Source of the DNA: JAVJUV01 sp047314965
Lineage (GTDB): Bacteria; Pseudomonadota; Alphaproteobacteria; Rhodobacterales; Rhodobacteraceae
Assembly: GCF_047314965.1 (NCBI RefSeq)
Contig: NZ_JBLBVK010000045.1
Location: 13,999-77,998, forward strand
Length of the DNA stretch: 64,000 nucleotides
Direction: 5' to 3'
Shown here: positions 51,985-59,779 of the stretch, piece by piece
Layout: each line of letters opens with the position of its first letter
How positions within the stretch are numbered: the first letter of the stretch is position 1
Made by a program: the position numbers and the translations under genes
Notes under the pieces: generated by a model
The model's database searches: none
What the model saw: the letters and a program-made list of their open reading frames with translations, nothing else
Told to the model about the DNA's origin: nothing

Positions 51985-52824
51985 TCAAAGCCACTCGCCG
52001 CGGATCACCTGCCGATAGATCGAGCGCAGCCAACTGTCGCCGGCGGCTTCCGGGCGCAGCCCGCGACCGGTCAGCAACGCAAAGCTGTCCTCATACCAGA
52101 CGGTCGATCGGTAGTTGTGACCCAGGATCGCGCCCGCGGTCTGCGCTTCATCGGTCAGACCCAGCGAAAGATAGGCCTCGACAAGGCGGTGCAGCGCCTC
52201 GGGCGTTTGCGTCGTCGTCTGGAAATCCTCGACCACGACGCGGAACCGGTTGATCGCCGCAACAAAATGGCCGCGCTTCAGATAGTAGCGCCCGATCTCC
52301 ATCTCCTTGGCCGCGAGATGATCGAAGGCCAGGTCGAATTTCAGGATCGCTGAACGGGCGTAATCGCTGTCCGGGTATTTCTCGATGACGTCACGCAGGG
52401 ATTGAAGCGCTTGGAATGTCAGGCCCTGATCGCGGCCGACGTCGTCGATCTGATCGTAATAGCTCAGCGCCAGAAGATACTGCGCGTATGCGGCGTCCTC
52501 GTCGCCCGGATAGGTATCGACAAACCGCTGCGCGGCACCGCGCGCCGCCTCATAGTCGCGGTCACTATGATAGGCGAACGCCTGCATCACAAGGGCGCGC
52601 TTGGCCCATTCGGAATAGGGATAAAGCCGTTCGACCTCTCCGAAGTACCGGGCCGCATCGTCGGGGTTCCTTCCTTCGAGTTCGAACTCGGCGCGGCGAT
52701 ACAACTCTTCAGCCGAGTAGCTATCGAGAGGGATCTGATCCTCGCCGCCGCCGCAGGCGGTCAACGTCAGCGCGGCCAGTACAGCCGCGACCGCTGCCCG
52801 TCGCCTTGCGCCCATAGCTGACAT
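51985..52824 (-). CDS. bamD: Outer membrane assembly lipoprotein BamD
   Basis: 279 residues (a start at the fourth codon is equally possible). A signal with lipobox LTAC-G precedes a TPR-rich domain (DSYSAEELYRRAEFELEGRN; GEVERLYPYSEWAKRALVMQ), the BamD/ComL pattern. BamD is an outer-membrane lipoprotein in the complex that folds beta-barrel proteins. It stands between lpxC and recN, the Rhodobacterales order. Confidence 0.94.
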   Translation of the reverse strand: MSAMGARRRAAVAAVLAALTLTACGGGEDQIPLDSYSAEELYRRAEFELEGRNPDDAARYFGEVERLYPYSEWAKRALVMQAFAYHSDRDYEAARGAAQRFVDTYPGDEDAAYAQYLLALSYYDQIDDVGRDQGLTFQALQSLRDVIEKYPDSDYARSAILKFDLAFDHLAAKEMEIGRYYLKRGHFVAAINRFRVVVEDFQTTTQTPEALHRLVEAYLSLGLTDEAQTAGAILGHNYRSTVWYEDSFALLTGRGLRPEAAGDSWLRSIYRQVIRGEWL

Positions 52825-52928
52825 CTGCCTACGCCCTCACCTTCGTCTCGAAAGTTTCCGTAACACGACTAGCGCGCAGGGTGAAACGGTTTTGATCGCA
52901 AGGGGCTAGAGGTTTTCCAAACCCGTTG

Positions 52929-53852
52929 TCAGGCCGCAATGGCCGCTCGATCGGCTTGGCTGACGCCCGCGCCCGGCAGACGCGCTGCCATCGCCGCATC
53001 GCATTCGACCAATTCATAAGCCGTCGGATCGGCAAAGAGCGCGCGAAGCAGCTTGTTCGTCATGGCGTGTCCGGCACGGTGACCCACGTAGCGCCCGAGG
53101 ATGGGTGCGCCGGCCAGCGTCAGATCGCCAAGGGCATCCAGCATCTTGTGGCGCACCGGCTCGTCGGCATGACGCAGACCGCCCGGCGTGACGACCTTCT
53201 CGCCATCGACGACAACCGCCGACGTCACCGAACCGCCTGCGATCAGGCCGCGCGCGCGCATCGCATCGATATCTGCCTGCCGGCAGAACGTGCGGCTGTC
53301 GCACAATTCGCGCACGAATGCGCCGTTCGACATGTTCAGACCCTTGGTCTGCTGACCGATGGCGGCATCCTCGAAGTCGATGTGAAACTCGATCCGCAGC
53401 GCATCGGACGGCATCAGGGTCGCGAGCGCATCGCCCTGGCGTACAGAGACCGGCTTCAGGATGCGCAGCGCGCGAACCGGCGCGTCGAGCCGGCGCAGGC
53501 CGTGGGAAAGAATGCTCAGCACAAAGGCCTTGGACGATCCGTCCAGAAGCGGAACCTCCGGGCCATCGATCTCGATCAGGGCATTATGAACGCCACACCC
53601 GGCCAGCGCCGCCATCACGTGCTCGATCGTCGACACGGATACGCCGTCGGCATTCTCGATGCGGGTGTTCAGCCGGGTGTCAGTCACCGCGTCCCAGCGT
53701 GCCGGAACGAAAGCATCACGGTCCTCGACATCGGTCCGGCGAAACCAGATTCCATACTCGGCCGATGCGGGATGAATCGTCATGCGCACGACACGCCCGG
53801 AATGCAGTCCGGTTCCTGTGAAGGTCACAGACGATTTGATCGTATTTTGCAC
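52929..53852 (-). CDS. lpxC: UDP-3-O-acyl-N-acetylglucosamine deacetylase
   Basis: 307 residues. Zinc ligands and catalytic residues are in STIEHVMAALAGCGVHN (His), KMLDALGDL (Asp) and YVGHRAGHAMTNKLL (His), with the Glu in EIDGPEVPLLDGSS. It commits UDP-acyl-GlcNAc to lipid A synthesis and is cytosolic. In related genomes it directly follows ftsZ; here a Tad operon comes between. Confidence 0.96.
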   Translation of the reverse strand: MQNTIKSSVTFTGTGLHSGRVVRMTIHPASAEYGIWFRRTDVEDRDAFVPARWDAVTDTRLNTRIENADGVSVSTIEHVMAALAGCGVHNALIEIDGPEVPLLDGSSKAFVLSILSHGLRRLDAPVRALRILKPVSVRQGDALATLMPSDALRIEFHIDFEDAAIGQQTKGLNMSNGAFVRELCDSRTFCRQADIDAMRARGLIAGGSVTSAVVVDGEKVVTPGGLRHADEPVRHKMLDALGDLTLAGAPILGRYVGHRAGHAMTNKLLRALFADPTAYELVECDAAMAARLPGAGVSQADRAAIAA

Positions 53853-53994
53853 GGGTTTGACCCTTTTTGTGTTCGCCAGACCTGCCTCGTGTCTTGGCGA
53901 TCCTTAGCTATGGTCACGGACGCGCGCACTCAAAACAATCATTGCAACAAGCTGAAACAGTTTCGTTACCAATTGGCGGAATGCTGCCGAAGTC

Positions 53995-54003
53995 TGTGGA
54001 TAA
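53995..54003 (-). promoter_or_regulatory. Perfect DnaA-box 9-mer upstream of lpxC
   Basis: TGTGGATAA (TTATCCACA on the other strand), 143 nt upstream of the lpxC start in a 234-nt non-coding region. Confidence 0.4.
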
Positions 54004-54023
54004 CCAACCTAAGCCCCTGATTT

Positions 54024-54053
54024 AAAGAAATAAGGGCAGACCGAAGTCTGCCC
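54024..54053 (-). terminator. Terminator of the Tad-type operon
   Basis: On the minus strand, 33 nt past the last stop, GGGCAGAC-TTCG-GTCTGCCC is followed by TTATTTCTTT. It separates this operon from lpxC. Confidence 0.88.
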
Positions 54054-54086
54054 GAAAATTGTGAATCACTTTTTGAAAATTTCTTC

Positions 54087-54689
54087 TTACAAACCCTCTG
54101 TGTCATCGGTTCCGTCATTGTGGATGGACCCTCCGCCATCGCCCAACCCCTCCAGCATCAACTGCTCCGAGAAGCGCGGATTGGTCACGACGAGATTGTG
54201 GATCTCTGTCTGTACAAGCCCGATATCCATCAACGGATCGTAGGTCGTCCAGGTCTCCACCACGATCGCGGTATCGGCATCGGCCATGATCGGCACGTGC
54301 GGCGTCAGCTTTTCCTCGACCTCTGCCTGAGTCAGGTCCTCGCGTCCGGCGATACCCCGAGACCAGATCCGGATGTGCCGGTTGGACGCCTCGTCGTAGC
54401 GCACGACAGTCACCCGCATCGAAACCGGATTGGCCGATCGCGACAGCCAGCCATACACGTCGTTGATGCCCTCGAGGTAAGTCTCGTCGATAAGGCCTGT
54501 CTCCCGCGAAAGAAGATCGCTGATCGTGTAGGTGGCTTTCAGGTTGATGTTGCTCTCACGCAGCCCCTCGAAAAAGACGTACATCGCCACGAAAGCCCAA
54601 ACGAGAAGAGGAAACATCAGCACGGCCTCGATTGAGAAACTGCCCTTCTCATCCCTCAGCGCGTAATTCAGAACTCGGCGTAACCGCAT
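54087..54689 (-). CDS. TadE/TadF-like pseudopilin protein
   Basis: 200 residues. A short basic lead precedes the TadE-type segment EKGSFSIEAVLMFPLLVWAF, in which the Glu five residues after the Gly-Ser and the long hydrophobic helix match the pseudopilin signature processed by TadV-type peptidases. The rest is periplasmic and unrecognised, with an acidic Gly-rich tail. It is last of three genes (VWA protein, TadE-like, this) and is followed by a terminator. Possible role: minor pilin of a Tad (tight adherence) pilus. Confidence 0.82.
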   Translation of the reverse strand: MRLRRVLNYALRDEKGSFSIEAVLMFPLLVWAFVAMYVFFEGLRESNINLKATYTISDLLSRETGLIDETYLEGINDVYGWLSRSANPVSMRVTVVRYDEASNRHIRIWSRGIAGREDLTQAEVEEKLTPHVPIMADADTAIVVETWTTYDPLMDIGLVQTEIHNLVVTNPRFSEQLMLEGLGDGGGSIHNDGTDDTEGL

Positions 54690-54701
54690 GGCGCTCTCCT
54701 G

Positions 54702-55238
54702 TTACAGCGGTTCGTTGACGAAGGCGGACGATGCGATCACCTGGTAGCCGCCGGAGTCGTCCTTCGGCATCGTCCGACCGACCCCGATGCCAGGGAAGAT
54801 CGGATCCACCACCGCGCAGACCCGGATGAGCATCAGTTCGTTTTCGACACCGTTCCGGAACTTGACCAACGGCTGGATCGGGTTGTTTCGGGCCACGCAA
54901 TCCGGCCGGTTTTCAAGACCGTTCCAACTCGTGGTGTTTACCGGCTGAAGCTCGATACGCAAAGTGTCCGTGCAGTCCGGGATCATGACGGACTGGTTGC
55001 AGAGATCGGCAAGAACCGTGTCGTAGTTAAGCTGTGATCCCGAACTCAGCCGGATCTGGCGAACCACCATGTCCGTTGCACGTTCAAGCATGACGGCGCG
55101 CAGGTTCATCATGGCGACGTCGAATGCCGAAAGGAACACACCGACGAAGAACGGAAAGACGAGGACGAACTCAACCGAGGCTGCTCCCCGCTCACTTCTT
55201 ACAAGCTGGCGGAATTTTTTCACCAATCCACTCATCAC
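54702..55238 (-). CDS. TadE family pseudopilin protein
   Basis: 178 residues. The TadE signature RSERGAASVEFVLVFPFFVG (14-33) is followed by a hydrophobic helix and a cysteine-containing periplasmic part (LCNQSVMIPDCTD, RPDCVARN, VCAVVDP) that probably forms disulfides. The start is 6 nt after the VWA protein stop and its own stop is 12 nt before the next start, so the three are one operon. Either of two adjacent ATG codons may be used. Confidence 0.85.
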   Translation of the reverse strand: MMSGLVKKFRQLVRSERGAASVEFVLVFPFFVGVFLSAFDVAMMNLRAVMLERATDMVVRQIRLSSGSQLNYDTVLADLCNQSVMIPDCTDTLRIELQPVNTTSWNGLENRPDCVARNNPIQPLVKFRNGVENELMLIRVCAVVDPIFPGIGVGRTMPKDDSGGYQVIASSAFVNEPL

Positions 55239-55244
55239 AGGTTC

Positions 55245-56864
55245 CTACTGGGTTAGCTTCAACTGGTTGATCTGGTTGGCGATCGAGGCAAAGGCGTATT
55301 CGATGTCCAGACCCTCGACGCGATAGAAATGGTTGGGCGTCGACGCGCAGCTGCGCATGACGTCAGCCGAGTGATCGGTCACTTCGAACCCGATGGTGAA
55401 CACCACGATCCCCTTCGCTTTCGCGGCATCGCAGATGTCGTCAAGGCGGTCGTCCTTGGTCTCAGCATCGACCCAGCGGCGCGGACCATAGAGCGCATCG
55501 TAATAGTCGTCCGCATCATAGCTCTGGTGATACTCCGCATATGCGCGCCACGACATCGTCATACTGGCCCAGGCTTCCGGCCATGACAGCGCTATTCCCG
55601 GCTCATCGTCGTCGAACGGGCTGTTCTCCCAGCGCCGGTCCGAGACATTGTACCAGTCCTCGCCCCATCGCCCGTCCCGATCGCGGTCGCCCGGTTCTTC
55701 GCGCCGCATATAGATATCGCCGCTGTCCGGGTGACGGGCATAGGGGCTGTTCCCCGTCTTGTAGGCATTCTCCAGATAAGGCTGGTCCGTGTTGATCCCA
55801 TCCGTCATGAGGACAATGAACTTCAGTGAATCAGCATAGGTGTAGGCGTGTGGCCGCACCGAGAAGGCCGTATCGATTTCGACAGACGGATTCGCGATAA
55901 GGCCGTTCAATTGCGAATTCATCGACGGGTCCAGAAGCGCGGTTCCCCACTTCATCGCGATGTCGATCGAAGTATTCCCATCTGCCTCGAAGTCGTCGAT
56001 CTGATCCTTCAGTGCCTCGGCATTGTTGGACCACGGCCTGATGTGGAAGTACTCTTCGTTCCGGCAAACGGGATACTGGAGCGACCGTCCGTAGCGATAG
56101 TTGCGCCACGGGTCGAAATGCGCGGTCTGAGACAGCGGCGACCCGTGATCGATGTCCGTCCGCCGGAAATCGACAGTGTCGAAATTCACACAATGTGAGA
56201 ACCCGTGGGAATGAGTCTTGTTCAGAAGAGCGAGAAGTTCGGGCCCGGCAGACACCTGCGTGGAATACGGAACAAGCGAAAGTGAGACCCGATCGTCAGC
56301 CGCACCCGCGAGGATGTTGTCGACGAAGTCCTTGGCGGCGACCTGCATATTTTCGAGTTTCGAGTTCCACCCCATGGAACCGGACACATCCAGTACAAGA
56401 GACACTTCAATGTCATTGACCGACTCTTCCGCCTCGGACATCGCCGAGAATGTCAGCTGTTCGACACCGACAAGGTTCATCAGCATCGTGTTGTAGGCAC
56501 CGCTCACCGAAACCGAGACCTGGCGTCCGGTAATGACAGGCGCGGTCCCCACTTCCACGACATTGATGTCGTCCGGGTCCACCTGAATGCCGACCTTCGC
56601 AAGGTGATCCTGAACCACCAATTTCGGATCGACGGTCTGGTTCAGGTTCGCGGCGGCAAGTACGGCACGGTCGGTCGAGTTCTGGATGTGTGTTCTCTCG
56701 TTCTCGTAGATCATCAGATCAACGGCGATGCCGCCGAACATCAGCATTGCGACGAAAATGAAGAGTGAAAACGCAATCAGAGAACCGTCTTCGTTCCGTG
56801 TAAAGCGTGTCGAGCAGCGACGCGCGGCCTCCCATTTGTCGAGCGACTCTCGTCTATGTGTCAT
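55245..56864 (-). CDS. TadG-like protein with von Willebrand factor A domain
   Basis: 539 residues from MTHRRESLDKWEAARR (an ATG at 56873 is close; the frame runs back to 57032 through AT-rich DNA). A Tad segment FTRNEDGSLIAFSLFIFVAM precedes a membrane helix. A VWA domain carries the MIDAS motif LVLDVSGSMGWNSK and the later FIVLMTDGINTDQP. About 100 residues after this are rich in charged repeats (GDRDRDGRWGEDW). TadG-type proteins anchor or initiate Tad pili and bind surfaces. First gene of the three-gene operon. Confidence 0.86.
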   Translation of the reverse strand: MTHRRESLDKWEAARRCSTRFTRNEDGSLIAFSLFIFVAMLMFGGIAVDLMIYENERTHIQNSTDRAVLAAANLNQTVDPKLVVQDHLAKVGIQVDPDDINVVEVGTAPVITGRQVSVSVSGAYNTMLMNLVGVEQLTFSAMSEAEESVNDIEVSLVLDVSGSMGWNSKLENMQVAAKDFVDNILAGAADDRVSLSLVPYSTQVSAGPELLALLNKTHSHGFSHCVNFDTVDFRRTDIDHGSPLSQTAHFDPWRNYRYGRSLQYPVCRNEEYFHIRPWSNNAEALKDQIDDFEADGNTSIDIAMKWGTALLDPSMNSQLNGLIANPSVEIDTAFSVRPHAYTYADSLKFIVLMTDGINTDQPYLENAYKTGNSPYARHPDSGDIYMRREEPGDRDRDGRWGEDWYNVSDRRWENSPFDDDEPGIALSWPEAWASMTMSWRAYAEYHQSYDADDYYDALYGPRRWVDAETKDDRLDDICDAAKAKGIVVFTIGFEVTDHSADVMRSCASTPNHFYRVEGLDIEYAFASIANQINQLKLTQ

Positions 56865-56997
56865 GGTTGCCATTTCCCAATGCAGTTCGACATCGCCACC
56901 CATTCTGGGCGCGACTTCTAATAAACTGAGATTCGTGACGAAAATCGGAAGACTTGATGTCTCCGAGAAGGATAAGCGACACGCTATGCAAAATTTT

Positions 56998-57003
56998 ATT
57001 ATA
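56998..57003 (-). promoter_or_regulatory. Candidate -10 box for the Tad-type operon
   Basis: TATAAT on the minus strand inside an AT-rich island (56985-57030), with T-rich sequence where a -35 would be. It would give a leader of about 125 nt. Weak support. Confidence 0.3.
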
Positions 57004-57016
57004 TATTTCAGAGCTT

Positions 57017-57052
57017 TAAAAAAACAAAACACAGAGTTTCCAAACTGGAAAC
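57017..57052 (-). terminator. Terminator of ftsZ
   Basis: On the minus strand, 85 nt past the ftsZ stop, GTTTCCA-GTT-TGGAAAC is followed by TCTGTGTTTTGTTTTTTTT. Confidence 0.65.
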
Positions 57053-57137
57053 CCGATTGTCCGGGTCAGATCGACCCCAAAAGCATAAGGGACCGACTAC
57101 ACGTCAGCCCCTTGAAATTCTCATAAAATGATATTCG

Positions 57138-58694
57138 TCAGTTCGCCTGGCGCCGCAGGAAAGCAGGGATTTCTATGCGTTCCTGATCCTCGGAAAGCTC
57201 CGAAGCTGTCTGCGCGCTGCTGACCGGCGGCTGTTGGCGCGGGGCGTGCGCCCTCGCCTCGGCCGAAGGAACAGCGCCGGACATACGGTTGATCAGCGTG
57301 TTGATCCCGAAGCGCGGACGTTCTGCAGCGTGCTCCTCCGGAGCCTCCTGGCGGCTGGAACCGAACTTGGCCTCGCCAGGGCGATACCCGGCCATCGACC
57401 CCGGAGCGCGGCCGGTCACCCGTTCCAGACGCGCAAGCGCCTCGGGAGTGGGTGTGCCCGGTGCTGCCCGCTGAGCGTAGGCGGCTGGCTGATGCACCGG
57501 ATCGGACTGCGGCTGATATGCCGGAGGAGGAAGCCCGTCGTCGGTCTGATGCTGAGGCGCATCGATGCCTTCGAACAGGCTGGGCTCGTCTTCAACAGGC
57601 GCGTGACGCGCCACTGCGACCTCTTCGACCGGCTGAGAAGCGGGCTTCGGCGCCGGAGCGGCGGCCACCGGCTGCTGAAGCGGTTCTGCCAGAGTGCGGC
57701 GGGGTGCCGGCGTGTCATGCGCGGCAACTGCGACGTCGATGCCCGTGGCAACGACCGAAACGCGCATCCGGCCTTCCATCGCCTCGTCCAGCGTCGAACC
57801 GACGATGATGTTGGCGTCCGCGTCCACTTCCTCGCGGATGCGGTTGGCGGCTTCGTCCAGTTCGAAAAGCGTCAGGTCGTGCGCGCCGGTGATGTTGATG
57901 AGGACGCCCTTCGCGCCCTTCAGACTGATCTCGTCCAGAAGCGGGTTGGCGATGGCCTTTTCGGCGGCCTGTACCGCGCGGTCCTCGCCCTCGGCCTCGC
58001 CGGTACCCATCATGGCCTTGCCCATCTCGTCCATAACCGCGCGGACGTCGGCGAAGTCGAGGTTGATCAGGCCGGGGCGAACCATCAGATCGGTCACGCC
58101 CTTGACGCCCTGATACAGCACGTCGTCAGCCATCGAGAACGCCTCGGTGAAGGTGGTCTTCTCGTTGGCCAGACGGAACAGGTTCTGGTTCGGAATGATG
58201 ATCAGAGTATCGACCATCTTCTGCAGCGCCTCGACGCCTTCCTCGGCCTGGCGCATCCGCTTGGCGCCCTCGAACTGGAACGGCTTGGTCACGACACCCA
58301 CCGTCAGCACGCCCAGCTCGCGCGCCGCCTGTGCGATGATCGGTGCAGCCCCGGTTCCCGTTCCGCCGCCCATGCCCGCGGTGATGAAACACATGTGTGC
58401 GCCCGCAAGATGATCGACAATCTCCTCGATTGTCTCTTCCGCCGCCGCAGCGCCGACCGACGGGCGGGCACCGGCGCCCAGACCTTCGGTAACGCGCACG
58501 CCCATCTGGATTTTCGTCGTCGCCGAAGACTGCTGAAGCGCCTGCGCATCCGTGTTGGCCACGACGAATTCGACACCCTCGAGACGCTTCTCGATCATGT
58601 TGTTCACGGCGTTTCCGCCGGCGCCCCCGACCCCGAAAACGGTGATCCTGGGCTTCAACTCTTCATGGGTGGGCATCGTCAAATTCAATGTCAT
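57138..58694 (-). CDS. ftsZ: Cell division protein FtsZ
   Basis: 518 residues. The GTPase half has FGVGGAGGNAVNNM, the tubulin signature GGGTGTGAAPIIA and the T7-loop region LINLDFADV. The long C-terminal linker is Pro/Ala/Gln-rich, and the tail RIEIPAFLRRQAN is the conserved peptide that binds FtsA and ZipA-type partners. It polymerises into the division ring. A 479-nt non-coding region lies upstream; it is transcribed separately from ftsA, unlike the fused ftsQAZ operon of many relatives. Confidence 0.97.
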   Translation of the reverse strand: MTLNLTMPTHEELKPRITVFGVGGAGGNAVNNMIEKRLEGVEFVVANTDAQALQQSSATTKIQMGVRVTEGLGAGARPSVGAAAAEETIEEIVDHLAGAHMCFITAGMGGGTGTGAAPIIAQAARELGVLTVGVVTKPFQFEGAKRMRQAEEGVEALQKMVDTLIIIPNQNLFRLANEKTTFTEAFSMADDVLYQGVKGVTDLMVRPGLINLDFADVRAVMDEMGKAMMGTGEAEGEDRAVQAAEKAIANPLLDEISLKGAKGVLINITGAHDLTLFELDEAANRIREEVDADANIIVGSTLDEAMEGRMRVSVVATGIDVAVAAHDTPAPRRTLAEPLQQPVAAAPAPKPASQPVEEVAVARHAPVEDEPSLFEGIDAPQHQTDDGLPPPAYQPQSDPVHQPAAYAQRAAPGTPTPEALARLERVTGRAPGSMAGYRPGEAKFGSSRQEAPEEHAAERPRFGINTLINRMSGAVPSAEARAHAPRQQPPVSSAQTASELSEDQERIEIPAFLRRQAN

Positions 58695-58900
58695 CGGTCT
58701 GTCCGCCTGTTCGTTGTTCTCGCCCCCGGGCCGAGGCGTCGTTCTGGCTCAATAAGCCGCCTGCTGGATGAGGGAGACATTACCCAAATGCCATTGTCTG
58801 GTCACCCCGATTCGGAGCGGAAACCACGAAATATGGCAATTTTTTGTTACTCACACTCAGCATATCGAGCTGCTCGCAATATCCTGTGGTTGGACAGTAA

Positions 58901-58974
58901 GTTAGGCCCTAAACCTAACGCAGATTCAGTAAAGCGATGCGCGATTTGCGCACGCTAAAGTTGTAATCTGCGTT
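58901..58974. other. Nested inverted repeats upstream of ftsZ
   Basis: AACGCAGATT (58917-58926) and AATCTGCGTT (58965-58974) are perfect 10-bp arms. Between them GCG-A-TGCGC pairs with GCGCA-CGC (58934-58955) around a GATTT loop. GTTAGG (58901-58906) pairs with CCTAAC (58914-58919), competing with the outer arm. The element is 207-280 nt before ftsZ. Confidence 0.55.
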
Positions 58975-59017
58975 TGGAAGGCGCTGCTCAGCCTCTCCCA
59001 CGGGTCTCTGCGAACCC

Positions 59018-59026
59018 TGTGGATAA
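59018..59026 (-). promoter_or_regulatory. Perfect DnaA-box 9-mer upstream of ftsZ
   Basis: TGTGGATAA (TTATCCACA on the other strand), in the region that should control ftsZ. Confidence 0.45.
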
Positions 59027-59173
59027 GTTAACAGATTCGCATTGCCCCGTCGCCCGCAAAATTCACCTTCGGCGGGAGATTGACCACCGGTCGCCTCCGC
59101 AATTCCCGAGTTGAAAGTATGTTAACCATCTTCGTTTCATCTCGGCCCGATATCGACTGCCCGGAAGACATGC

Positions 59174-59779
59174 ATGACGTCACTGCTGAGACCCGTTTAC
59201 GATGGCCCTGTTTCCAACTTCTACATTCTCGACAAGAACGACCACGTCGTTGAAACCGGTGGCCACTGGAATGAATTCGCCGAGGCGAACGATGCGCCCG
59301 GCGCAACCGATGCCGCGGTCTTCGGCCGATGCGTCTGGGACTTGATCGACGGCGCCGAGACCCGGTCCTTCCTCAATGCGGTTTTCTTCTGGTGCCGGCG
59401 CGAACGTGTCGGCTTCGAGTCGCTCTACCGCTGCGACGGCCCCGATGTCTCGCGTCTCTACAGGATGATCGTCGAGCCCCATGCCGGCGGTTTTCTCTGG
59501 GTGGGGCACCGGTTCGTTTCGTCTTCCCTCAGGCCGTCCGCCGTCACGGTTCTGTCCGACAGACTGTCGGGAGCCCGCTGCACGATGTGCTGTCACTACA
59601 AGGTGGGCGATCAGTGGATCGATCCTTTCGCCGCGCCTGCTCCGCATGACTTTCCCAGTTCCCACGTCCTCTGTCCCGCGTGCCGCGCGAACGCCCGCGA
59701 CGGGCTGTTCGAGCTATCGGACATGAGCGTGCATCAGCTGGTCGCGAAGCGCAGGCGACGGTCTACCAGTTCTCCTTGA
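59174..59779 (+). CDS. Uncharacterised PAS-like protein with CxxC motifs
   Basis: 201 residues. Residues about 15-125 look like a PAS-type sensor fold (FYILDKNDHVVETGGHWNEF; VWDLIDGAET). The C-terminal half holds CTMCCHYKVGDQWIDP and VLCPACRAN, two CxxC pairs spaced to bind one zinc or iron-sulfur group. No output domain is seen. It runs against ftsA/ftsZ, and its last 17 nt overlap the ftsA stop. It may be a redox or light sensor without its own output; function unknown. Confidence 0.75.
   Translation: MTSLLRPVYDGPVSNFYILDKNDHVVETGGHWNEFAEANDAPGATDAAVFGRCVWDLIDGAETRSFLNAVFFWCRRERVGFESLYRCDGPDVSRLYRMIVEPHAGGFLWVGHRFVSSSLRPSAVTVLSDRLSGARCTMCCHYKVGDQWIDPFAAPAPHDFPSSHVLCPACRANARDGLFELSDMSVHQLVAKRRRRSTSSP

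Larger units (their letters stand above)
58695..59173. other. 479-nt non-coding region upstream of ftsZ
   Basis: No gene seen. The region should hold the promoters of ftsZ (minus) and of the PAS-like gene (plus). It contains the inverted repeats at 58901-58974, a perfect DnaA box at 59018-59026, a GTTAAC palindrome just after it (59027-59032) and a CtrA-like half pair TTGA-N7-TTAACC (59111-59127), 47 nt before the PAS-like gene. Confidence 0.5.

Noticed and set aside
57234..58958. 574-codon plus-strand frame opposite ftsZ
   Set aside because: Shadow of ftsZ; the GTPase signature and C-terminal peptide are on the minus strand.
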